Of a stretch of DNA of 64,000 nt, positions 48,701 to 64,000 are shown in pieces. Made by a program: the position numbers and the translations under genes. The notes under the pieces are model-generated. The model did not search any database and was not told the DNA's origin. It saw only the letters and a program-made list of their open reading frames with translations. Position 1 is the stretch's first letter. Every line of letters starts with the position of its first letter. This DNA comes from Paraspadella gotoi (lineage: Eukaryota; Chaetognatha): the NCBI GenBank assembly GCA_051294375.1, contig CM119264.1:22655826-22719825 (forward strand), read 5' to 3'.

Positions 48701-51700
48701 ATTAGTTCTCTAACAGCCGAGACGGCGGCCTGGGTGCCAGCGGTGCCAGCATTAACAGCAGTCGAAACCGTTGGAGCTGAAGGAACTGCCAAGGAAGCGT
48801 CGCGGGCGGCAGCCAACATAGCCGTGAACCGCTCTTCCATGCTTCGCTGAGACTGAGCGACAGCGGCGATTTCGCGAGCGGCGCTGGCCGTCACTTTAGC
48901 GGCCTCAGTCTGAGCATTTAGCACGGTGGTGTCGGACTCACGAGAGCGTCTCGCAGATTCCCCGTCGTGCTCGCGCTGTAGACGAAGCAGGTTGAACTTG
49001 GCTTCCGCCAAAGCTGCTTCAGCAAGCTGGAAACCGGATTAAAGTGGGAGCAAAAAGGTAAAATGTTCGGAAACCTTATTACAACGAGAAGTTATCAGTT
49101 GCCTACCTCTTTCTCTTTAGTAGATTTAGCTTGAAGCGCTTCCACTTGCCGCTGTTGCTGCAGTCGTTGCGCTTTTAAAACTTGCGCTAACGAGACAGTC
49201 TCTTGCTGAGCCAACGCTACAGCTCGGGTTCTCTCAAGGGCATTCAGCTGACGGATACCCTCGTCTGCCGTCTCTAAGTAGTTGAGCTGATGAGGAAAGG
49301 TTCGACAAAATAAGGACTTCAAGGTCTTACTCAAATGTCTCTGGAGAATTTACACTTACCTGATTCATCATTTGTCTCTCGAGGTTAGAAGGAGAAAAAT
49401 CCAACTCTTCCGAGGCGCTGGATAAAGGATCTACGCCGAGAGATGGGTCTTCTGTTGTAAAAGCGAAATCATATAATTAGATAAAATAAGAACGAAAAAA
49501 AGTTAGTAGTGTGGATAAGGCGCCAAGTGGGCTGAAGATGACTATCCGTAACTTCTATAACCCCCTCAAGCAGCCATGGGACGGGTCCTGGGCTTGGAAC
49601 CCAGCTTGAGGGTTTACCACGCCCCCAAGGCGGCTTACGGCCGTCCTCACGCTTCCCGCAGGGTAGGTAACGGGTTGGGATTGAACCCGGTACCTAGTGG
49701 TCATGAGCTGATGGCTTTACTCAATGAGCCACCGGGACACAACTGAAAGTGTCATGCTTATTGGCGGGGTGAACCTAGGCAATGCCCGACTACAGTAGAA
49801 GCAATTACCGTTGATGTCAGCAGTGGTTGAAACAGATGTCGAGAGAGAGACATCAGCGCCATTCATTGTTCGTGCTAAAGGGATTAATGAAAAAAAAAAT
49901 GATAGGCTACACAATAAACTAGTAAGGCGATCGATTAATGACATTAATAATGTGCACTTCATGAAAGCGCTTACAAGACTTCGGTGCGGTCTCTGACGCG
50001 GAGGAAAGAATGAGGTCCGAACTGCGCGGCGCTGAATCAGGACGCGGGAAAGAGGACGACGACCTTGCCGACGTTGAAGAGGACGTCGAGGAAGGCCTTG
50101 CAATTTGAGCAGGCTTTTGAGATCCGCACAAGGACAGCTCGCCACGAGCAGAAGCGGCTGATGGTGGTGAAAACAATTTCAGTACAAATCAGGTAAAAAA
50201 ATAATTAAAAAATCTAAACAGATTTTACCAGAGACGGGAGGTGGCATCATCGATGAGACTGTTTCCACTGTCGCCCGACCGACGCCGCCTTTGACGTATT
50301 TGGCGGCGACGGCGACGACTTGTGAATCGATTAAGTCGTCCTCGACCTTTTTCACCACCGCATCCGTCGTTAACGCCTCCGCCATTTTGTTGGTGTAAAC
50401 GGCGAGGATGGAATGAGGATCTTAAGGGAAATTGTTAATGATTTCTCCATATGCATATGATAGGATTTGTAGAGATATGTNNNNNNNNNNAGGATTCATA
50501 ATTAGGAGTCTAATTACTGTATTCTAAGTATACGAAAACCATCATCTCCTTATTTAAATTTTCCTAAGCAATAAACACTTACTTGGGTCGGCCACTCTCG
50601 CCCATAGAGGGTCAAATCCACGTGTCGCTTGGGGTCCGACATCGCTTGCGTTTACGAGAGGAGCAGAGGACACAGGGGCGGTCGACGTTAAGGCAGTCGG
50701 TGGTAGTCGTTTCGAATCGGGCCCGAAGCCCGGGTACGGATCGGGCCGCAGAACATCGTGAAGCTTAGGAGGTTAAGGCAGATCGAATTAGATTGTGAAG
50801 CAAGAATCGTGAAACCATTATTACTCAAACCTGAGCCGGATTGGCGGCTTGACAACCGTTGTTGGCCTCGGTCAACGTCGACTCGGACGAGGCGCTCTCC
50901 TCCTCCTGGACGATGGAAGCCTCGGGGAGAGGACCCCGTAGGTTTGAGAGATGAACGACGCCGCCGCACGCTTTCGTCGCCGATGCTTTTGGCTGAGTCT
51001 TATCAAAAGATATGAACAAAAAGAGAAATAAGTAACGTCTTTTAGCTAACTCTGACGAGAGACCTACCTCGTTGATGCTATTGTTGGATTGGGTGAGACT
51101 CCCGACGGCAGCCCCTCCCACGAATGAAGTGGAAAAGTTATCGAGACGCTTTTGGATCGATTGGGCCGTGACGGCCAACTGCCGCTTACGCTCATCCTTC
51201 CGGCGCGCTTGGGAAGTCGCCGCCGATGAGATACTTGCTTCTGTAAATATATTTGAAGACGAATTGATGACTGCCGTTTGATTCGTGAAAAATGTGAAAA
51301 ACTGGTTAAAATAGCGTTGAGGAAAACCATTGTAAGCACACCAAAAACTAAATGGTGGAAAATCAATACTTTAGGTAAACGACACATAAAAATCGAAAAG
51401 TGCAAATGAAGGCCAAAAAGTAGGGTCAAAACCAAAATAAATTGAAATGGAAAAATGGTCATATCACTTCTTGCTCTAACAGCCACAAAAATAAAAAAAA
51501 TTGGGTGAAAACAACAAAGGGAAAAAATGAAAGAGGCGTGCAGAAGCCGCAATCAATAATTTGCCAGACAGCTAAAACTACCGTAATAGAAAGTTAAACC
51601 AGCCGAGACGAAATTCTTAATCCTACCTAATACTTTATTTCTACGTCTAAACTCGATCCAGGGCTGAGAAAAAAAATCGCCATGTCGGGTTGGTAAATCA

Positions 51701-54700
51701 GAAGTCTTAAAGCTGGAAAGGTTTGATTCGAGATTAGGGCCCAAATTGAAGTCGAGATTAGAATCGTCGGAACAAAAAGATTTCGGAGAGGTGAGCGTTG
51801 TGGAGATCGGCGTGCCGATTGGCGCGACGGAGCAATCAGCGAATAACTTGGCGAGACGATCACGAGCGGATAAAACTCGTTCGTCAGACGTGGGCGGCGG
51901 ACGAGCTATTGGAGCGAACGAAGAGGCCAGATGTTCAAACGACGGAGTCGAACATAAATCTCCGAAAAGCGTGCGTTTTCGCCTGTGCTCGCACTCGTGG
52001 CGGAGAGTGTCGCGTGAATGATTCGTGAGGTTGACTAATCGATTTTTATTTGGCAAAACGAAGTGTAATCAAACAAGAGTGCGGGAAAAGAAAATGTGCG
52101 AAAGAGAAAGAGGGACAGTAAATTACGTAGTTGAATGCAATAAGTCTGACAGCTCTGATTGGCATATAAATAAATTTGGTTTTGCATCATTGATTAAATA
52201 AGAATTTTTCTAGTCGCGCGAATCAAAATTTATATATTCATACTTTGAGGCTGTTCCGGGGCGGTATAAGTAGCCGGGGCGGTCGAAGGTTCAGCATCGA
52301 ACTTCTGAGTCGCGATCTCCATCGATGGCGCCGTGGATCGAGCAGGTTGGGGAATCTTTTGATGCCTGGTCAGGCGAGAGGAGATCGGTGGAATCTCCGA
52401 CAAATTCCGTTTCTGGGTCAAAATTTTAAATGTTGCTATGCCTTAAGCCAAAATTGTACTAAAGAAGCAATGCATGTGAAAGGACTTTCAGTGTCCCTAC
52501 CGAATCTGGCAAATCAAAATCCAGGCCAACGTTTTTGTCGAAAAGATCCTCGTTGCTCTTGGCAGAATGTTTAGGCAAATCTTCTCGTTTGGATACACCT
52601 TGAGTCCTGTGCAGCTGGCGCTGCTGCTGCTCTTGAGTGTTCTGCAGGAGTTGTGACGATTGAGCGTTCTTCATCGATCCACCTCCAGCGATAATGACGC
52701 TCTCGCCTCCCCGAGGTAGTTTTAAAACTTCGTCCATGCTGAGAAAAGAGAAACTAACACTCGGTCCCAGCTCGATCCGAAATGGCCATGAACCCGTATT
52801 ATCGATTTACATGTAATCGTCCTTCTCGTAAGAACGCGGACGTCCGAAATGCCGGGCGTTGGTGACGCCCGTAGGCGATGTGGGACGGTTCTCTCTCAAA
52901 CCAACTTCGACGGGACGCGAACGGGACAAGGGCTGAGCGCGGTGTCCCCTCGCCGGAGAAGGCGGACGTACGCGAAAAGGGGACGTAGGAGGTCCGGCTG
53001 GAAACGTGGAAAAGAGCAACGGTAAAGTAATCAATTAAAAAAACAATCTCGCTATCGCAATACTCACTATTGGGCTTCCATTCTACTTTTCTCTTCGTCT
53101 CCAACTCTTGAAGCTTCATTCTCTTTCGTTCTTCCTTTTCTTTCTCAGCTTTTTCTTTTTCTTTATCCTGACGCCGTTTGTCCGCTTTTTTTTTGGCCAT
53201 CCATTCACTAATGTCGCAATGAATTAATATTTTCAAGATAAAATGTGAGGATACAGTCACGTTCTGTAATCAAAAACTGACCGTAACTCTTCCTGTTTAT
53301 GATTCTGAGTCGAGGACTTCGGCTTCGGACTTTCGCTTAATGGATTGGGGCCGCTCGATGCCGCCGCAAAGATTTTCCTAGGGGGAGCGCCGACTTGAAC
53401 CCTCGCGCGCCGAGCAGCGGTTCGAGACGGCGTCGTGGGTTCTGCATCGTCTGAACGAGCTGCGGAGCGAGTAAAAAGAAAAATATTGGATTATACGTAA
53501 TGATAAGATCTTACAAAATTAAACCATTTAACCATCAAACCTTTAGTGGTTTTCGCCACCCCTTCGATCTTGGCTGGAAGTTGCAAATCCCGCAAAACCT
53601 TTTGCGCTTCGATCGAGACGTGACGTAAGGATATCGGCGTCGCTTCGCCGCCCCCTGGGGGAGGCCTTTCCTTTGGCGGAGATTCTAATTCGACGGAGTT
53701 TTCTTTGACGTCTTCATTGTCTTCGATGGGAGTGATGGGGGAGATGTCTGGGACTGATAGAATTACATAAATTAAAAAACCTATTCTTAGTGTATATTTC
53801 TTTCTTTTTCGTTGTTTCGAGTTGTATCAGAGATTGGCAAAGTTTTTACTTTTTACAACGATTTTATTTTATAATAGAAACGGACATGTTTCGGCTTGTT
53901 GTTCAAGCCTTCTTCGGAGTTTAACAATTTTGAAATTATTTGAAATATTTGTGCTAAAGAATTCAAAATTGTAAACGCCGAAGAAGGCTTGAACAAGCCT
54001 GAAACATGTCCGTTTCTATTATGAAATAAAATCGTTGTAAAAAGTAAAAACTTTGCCAATCTCTAAAACCTATTCTATAAAAAAATTTCATCTATCCTTC
54101 ATGCTCCCTTACCCTTGTTCACTATTTCCGGGTCAGAGTCGCGAGTCGGAGGAGAGAACTGATTGCCTGGCGCAACTTTCCTCGGTGCCTCTGTGGACAG
54201 AGCTTCGTCGGAAAGAGATTTCTTGGAACGGACGGCGGAAGGTCCAAGTTCAGCCAAAGTGGCTTCCTGACCCTTGCGCCAAGAAAATGGCGTGATCACG
54301 TCGGTCATCTAAACAAACGACGTTATAAGTTACGACGTTTAAAAAGAAAAAAAATTATATCGCCCTCTAAACCTCATTTAAACCTACCTGAGATTTTCCC
54401 ACGTGCCTTTTCTGCGATTTCTTCGCTCGATCGTCCCGGTAATGGACATTTGTTGTTGGATGTGCGAAAGACGAGACGGGTGGGACATGGTTGACCGCAG
54501 AGAAAGGCGCTTTCTTGTCGCTTTTAGAAGCTTTGGGTGGGAGGGGCGGCGGGGCGGCAGGCACCGAGAAGCCGCGATACGAGGGTCCGTGGTGAGCGAC
54601 GGACGTAGTTTTCCGAGAACGAATGGCGCCCACTTCCAAGTTTCCCGACGACTCGGGCTTTGTCGTCGCATCGTTGTAGTGAGTCGCCCCTTGACCGGCA

Positions 54701-55706
54701 AACGTGACATGACCCCCGGCGTGACCCCCCACGCCAGCGCCGACTCGCCGTAGCGAATTGGAAGAGGGCATTTGGGGCGCATAGTTACGATGAAATTCCT
54801 CGTCGTTTGAAAGGCCGATGAAGGAGGTGGCGCCGAAATGAAGAACGTCGGCGCTGAGAGTTTCGGCAGCATTGCCGCCACTTCCGCCGCTGCTACCGCT
54901 GACGCTACTGCCACCAACGGCATCGCCGCAGCCGCCTTCCTTGGCAGCACGCTGCTGGCGGATTTTCTCTTTGAGTTTCTCAAGCCCCTCCGACTTTTGG
55001 TCGCCGGTGAGAGTCTTGAGAAGGCCGAGGCTGCGCTGCCGTGGCAATCCGTCGCCACCTCTCGTCAAAGAATCCTCACTGCCCGAATGATAAGCGGGAG
55101 TCCCGACGGCGAACTGTAAAGAAAAACGACAGCAAGTCGTTGAGCATTCACGCCATTTATGGTGTGTTCCCAAGTGGTCATTTTCCCCGCAAAGCTATTA
55201 CTATTTTGCTTACCCCTTTTTTGGACAAAAAGTCATCGCGTACATCGACATATTTGCTGTGGCCAGGGATACCATGACGTGTCGATGTCGCGGCCGAAGT
55301 CGGCACGCGTATTTCGTGATGATGAAAGGCCTCGCTAAGTGTGTCGACATCTTCGTTGAGGTAGTGCGCCCGATCGGAAGTCAGGGGCCGCCCATTCACG
55401 GTTCGACGAGGTTCGAAACTGGTGACATTTTGGAAAAGAAATTAGGACTCGGGTTCGAGATCGATTATCGGCAGAAAAACCCACGTGTCTTTCGCGACCG
55501 ATGGGGGATCCGAGTATCCACGAACGGATCGTCCATTTTTGAGTCCTTGAGAATCGTAGCGGGAATCCAACGCTGTTAATAGCAGGTGGTTTGAAGATTT
55601 GACGATTTTACGTTTGTATTTCAGTCGTTTACAATAAACGTGTGAAAACTCGAATCTCACCTGAGTCTTTGCGAGATATTCGCCCGTATGAATTATTTCT
55701 CTCCAT
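33749..55706 (-). CDS. CEP350: CEP350-like centrosomal protein (48 exons)
   Basis: Large microtubule/centrosome protein. Exons: 55706-55661, 55572-55485, 55418-55214, 55113-54388, 54308-54113, 53753-53541, 53459-53282, 53207-53068, 52997-52811, 52738-52501, 52412-52244, 52034-51627, 51240-51068, 50998-50831, 50763-50583, 50420-50229, 50157-49975, 49874-49809, 49451-49360, 49286-49107, 49026-48631, 48522-48434, 48296-48121, 47995-47783, 45588-45378, 45308-45139, 45074-44893, 44822-44636, 44526-44414, 44320-44177, 44054-43827, 43765-43601, 43531-43397, 43321-42997, 42931-42639, 42571-42470, 42383-42038, 41872-41594, 41528-41457, 41390-41256, 41182-40690, 40617-39978, 38349-38224, 38144-37945, 36119-35939, 34710-34604, 34274-34131, 34010-33749. 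Every phase agrees: 3380 residues, against ~3117 in human. Family landmarks: EKLKEKIRQQ and SYRGF near the N-terminus; EWMAKKKADKRR (~555); LAQQETVSLAQ (~1310); YMCDERVRMEHEAA (~1715); RLDEEEALIRKEE (~1940); DWFDDDY (~3010); C-terminal SEDVVNSLIAEEL. Mostly coiled coil and Ser-rich disorder. No CAP-Gly domain was found. Confidence 0.93.
34838..37746 (+). CDS. Divergent casein kinase 1 family protein kinase
   Basis: Exons 34838-34934, 35029-35080, 36436-36497, 36592-36767, 36821-36934, 37015-37150, 37209-37262, 37325-37500, 37586-37746; about 342 residues. CK1 features in order: glycine loop IIGEGYFGSIYLG, lysine VAVK, MVMELLGKDLGKLF, catalytic loop LHCDLRPENFL, VDFGLAK, RGTVRYISINTH, SRRDELESLGYVLLYF, LPWQGL, and DYQFDW at the end. 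The HRD arginine is cysteine and the catalytic-loop lysine is arginine; the aspartates of the catalytic loop and DFG remain, so activity is possible but uncertain. Splicing exon 7 to exon 8 misses one base, although both sides match CK1; a sequence error or real frameshift near 37262 is the simplest reading. AATAAA lies four bases after the stop. Its exons interleave with CEP350 exons on the other strand. The start may not be the true first exon, since it directly follows a possible acceptor. Confidence 0.85.
35610..35875. other. GC-rich, coding-like segment of unknown strand
   Basis: Within AT-rich intron sequence shared by CEP350 (intron 45) and the kinase gene (intron 2) lies a GC-rich stretch open on both strands over more than 230 bases. 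It could be an additional or alternative exon of either gene. No family match was seen, and neither gene model requires it. Confidence 0.35.
37750..37755 (+). other. Likely polyadenylation signal of the CK1-like gene
   Basis: AATAAA starting four bases after the stop codon; position lies in CEP350 intron 44. Confidence 0.55.
38500..39977. other. AT-rich CEP350 intron with repeat copies
   Basis: CEP350 intron 42 (38350-39977). The left part holds a second copy of the repeat cluster found at 30520-31330, including the gattccatcgaaact module (38790-38870) followed by gacagac-type units. The rest is A/T-rich with attaatt runs and shows no exon. Confidence 0.65.
46074..47477 (+). CDS. Small leucine-rich repeat protein nested in a CEP350 intron
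   Basis: Exons 46074-46091, 46172-46280, 46341-46519, 46595-46706, 46782-46858, 46941-47020, 47151-47250, 47313-47477; all phases agree and give 279 residues. The protein begins MPARKK, then a polar region, then LRR-like units: EIQHIDISHNPE, LKFLEFKYSKRTEIPNWI, ETVLMGVNDIKILPSWL, KVISLFMNQLEEIES, EELNIASNRTLRQLPNM, LKDLEAERCDLHKLPDNLF. This is the typical LRR pattern of SHOC2/PIDD-like repeats but too diverged to name. No signal peptide or membrane segment, so probably cytoplasmic and protein-binding. The intron after exon 6 uses a GC donor. The whole gene lies inside the CEP350 intron 45589-47782 on the opposite strand. Confidence 0.78.
49555..49800 (-). repeat. tRNA-derived SINE in a CEP350 intron
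   Basis: On the - strand the sequence reads ggtggctcattgagtaaagc (A-box-like, 49712-49732) and gggttcaatccca (B-box-like, 49676-49688), the internal RNA polymerase III promoter of a tRNA. The surrounding sequence does not fold as a complete tRNA and is followed by unrelated sequence, as expected of a SINE. An adjoining 45-base module (49752-49798) recurs at 61024-61068. Confidence 0.75.
50481..50490. other. Assembly gap (10 N)
   Basis: Ten N in the CEP350 intron between 50421 and 50582. Exons on both sides join in phase, so no coding sequence seems lost. Confidence 0.99.
53829..54064. repeat. Long foldback inverted repeat (~236 bases)
   Basis: Two arms of about 100 bases are reverse complements with few mismatches. 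The left arm reads agagattggcaaagttttta and the right arm ends in its complement; both contain gacatgtttc and gaagaaggcttgaa-type sequence. They are separated by ~30-40 AT-rich bases. It lies in the CEP350 intron between exons 5 and 6 and would form a long hairpin in the pre-mRNA. Most likely a foldback or MITE-type element. Confidence 0.9.
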
Positions 55707-57694
55707 TCAAGGGGGTAAAAATCTTTATTCTGAGACAGTCACAATGAAGATACACTTTGTAAAGATATCCTAAAATCTTGCAAAAAAAGAAAAACTAGAT
55801 AACAATTGAATACAGATCTTGTTTTTGTGGATTGATACGTCATAACCATACCATCGTAGGTTAGAAAGTTAAAATTGGTTGCAAAAGATGCATTTATTAG
55901 GTGAAAATTAAAAAAATCGCAAAAATCATCATGCAATCTTTGAGGAAATCCCACGCACGAAACTACGGGTCAAGTACCAATGAAAATATAATAAAAATCT
56001 GTAAACATCTTAAGATCAAACGGGTATTGACTTTACTACTCCATTCGTACTATTGCTTAAAATGACATACTTCATCATACAACGCGTACTATCAATTTTA
56101 TTCACAGCTAAAAACTAATTTATTGCCTATGAGTAATTGCCTTTCATATTCAATAGATGGTCGATGCAAGTCAAATAACATAGGAATCTTTTTTTCCGGT
56201 AAAATCTCAGCAGTAATTTTCGGCTAATTTTTTAGCCATTCACGAAGAGAAGTTAGTGCCTTGAATCCTTGGGACTGCGGTTAGTGAGCTGGAGCTATGT
56301 AAGTAAGTATTTGTATGAGATTTTTTAAAAGCACTTCATAGATTTGATTAACGACTCATTTTGACTTTTTTTTTAAACCGGATATCTCAAAAATTACAAA
56401 ATATTTGCTCTTGAATTACGTACATACGTATTTGCTTATAAGTTTCTTAAAAAAGGACAATTGGCTAGGATCTACCGGAGAGCAGTATTTGATTTTCAAC
56501 ATTGGGTGAAAAGAAAACCATAAAAAATCTCATTCAACTTATATCGATAGATTTTGAAGAGAGTCTAACTTAAAGCTAATAGTTTACGAATGACATAAAA
56601 GATGATGTGTAAACCGCATTGGTTTCATGTATGAAGCAAGTCAATAGTCATATATGGCAATATTACAACATAAGAAATGACTACAAAACGAGCGAGAGAA
56701 AAGAGAAGGAGAGGAAACAGTTGTTCTCTGTGACGACAGTCATTACTATTACCCCAGTGGACAGTGCGAGAGACAGTTACACTAAAATATGAAAGAATTT
56801 GGAAGGGTAAAATATGAAGCTGCTGGTCGATGGGAAAGGGAGCTAGGGGCCGGTGAATCAGGAGAAACAAGGGACGGGATAACTTAGGAGCAAAGGATGT
56901 GGAGCAAGGGATTCTTGTGCTAAAATAGATTATAAAGATACCGAATTCAGACTAGTTTGGGAAGGGGATAATAAAAAAAATCTTTCACCGAGTCCTTGGA
57001 TGAGCAAAATAATTTAAAATAAGGATAGACTTATCCCTTTGTAAGCTAATCAAAATACCAATTATTTGGTATTTAAAAATAAAATTAAAGAATATGGCCT
57101 TCAATCTTTTTTTTACATATTCACCAGTAAAATTGAAAGCACGTCAGATGCATGTCTTAAAAAAAAAATCAATAAATTTAAAGTGTTAATTTAAATTTTT
57201 TATTGAAGTAAAACGAGTAAAAAATATCAACGCCCCGAAAAAAAGTTAGCCATTTTTTCATGGAAAAAGGCAACATTTCTTGTGGACTACAAAAAAATAA
57301 CTCGTTCAGCGATAAATGAAAACAAATAGCCTACATTACGATAGAATAAATGATTATCTTTAGAAGAGTTCTATAAACTGGAACCCTACTAACAACTAAA
57401 TAATATATTAACAAAGTAAGTAGTTTATAACAAAGTTCTGAGTGACCTAAAGTGCAAATTCTACAGACCATCTGTAGCATCAAGAACTAGTTTTGTATAG
57501 TGATTAATTTTAAAGAGACATATCAGATTATGATAACAGAAGAATGAAGCTAAATCAAGCAAAGTCTAACTCTGAAAATAAACAACAAATCACGTAATCA
57601 ATAATTTTCCTAATTAACGGATTGTTTTTGCAATGGTTCCTTCGTTTCTTTTCATTTATTAAAACGTTCACGCTTGAATAGTTAAGGTTTGCTT
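55707..57694. other. Intergenic stretch between FBXO11 and CEP350
   Basis: About 2 kb, AT-rich, no supported exon on either strand. It should contain the 3' UTR of FBXO11 and the promoter of CEP350, both read leftward. Confidence 0.6.
57655..57660 (-). other. Likely polyadenylation signal of FBXO11
   Basis: AATAAA on the - strand about 35 bases after the stop codon. Confidence 0.55.
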
Positions 57695-63982
<6,288 letters not shown>

Positions 63983-64000
63983 TCTTTTTACTGCGTTTTA

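Noticed and set aside
49590-49740. Possible functional tRNA gene
   Set aside because: A and B boxes are present, but no complete acceptor stem or cloverleaf could be formed and the adjoining module is repeated elsewhere, so a SINE is the better call.

Overview
This is eukaryotic nuclear DNA from an animal, almost certainly an invertebrate. The genes are split by many GT-AG introns. Single-copy metazoan families are recognisable (FBXO11, CEP350, a TSPAN13/31-type tetraspanin, a casein-kinase-1-like kinase, an LRRC74-like leucine-rich protein, a galaxin-like secreted protein). Spacers are AT-rich and full of microsatellites, a tRNA-derived SINE and other interspersed repeats. The galaxin-like gene is compatible with a cnidarian or lophotrochozoan, but the phylum cannot be fixed from the sequence. 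There are three runs of N (1014-1038, 7077-7086, 50481-50490).

Layout. 1-5.6 kb: a ~1 kb block present twice (1-1013 and 3720-4725), with the remains of a Rho-type GTPase gene between the copies, carrying many one-base frameshifts. 5.6-14.3 kb (+): a 21-exon gene for a ~956-residue LRRC74-like protein; the whole model is in frame. 14.3-26.3 kb: no gene that I can support; long CT/GA/GTC/GAAA microsatellites and polypurine or polypyrimidine stretches. 26.3-28.8 kb (+): six-exon galaxin-like secreted protein. 30.1-32.9 kb (-): six-exon tetraspanin, tail-to-tail with it. 33.7-55.7 kb (-): one 48-exon gene for CEP350 (~3380 residues). Two + strand genes are embedded in it: a CK1-like kinase whose exons interleave with CEP350 exons (34.8-37.7 kb), and a small LRR protein fully inside one CEP350 intron (46.1-47.5 kb). 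57.7-64.0 kb (-): 15-exon FBXO11, complete from F-box through the beta-helix repeats to the C-terminal UBR zinc finger.

The genes do not form a pathway. CEP350 and probably the CK1-like kinase relate to centrosome/microtubule and kinase signalling; FBXO11 is an SCF ubiquitin-ligase receptor; galaxin-like and tetraspanin act at the cell surface or outside. The most unusual properties are architectural: interleaved antisense genes, several GC-AG introns, tandem repeats seeded at splice sites of the LRRC74-like gene, and a long foldback repeat inside CEP350. All exon models were built by hand from splice signals and reading phase, so individual borders may be off by a base or two.
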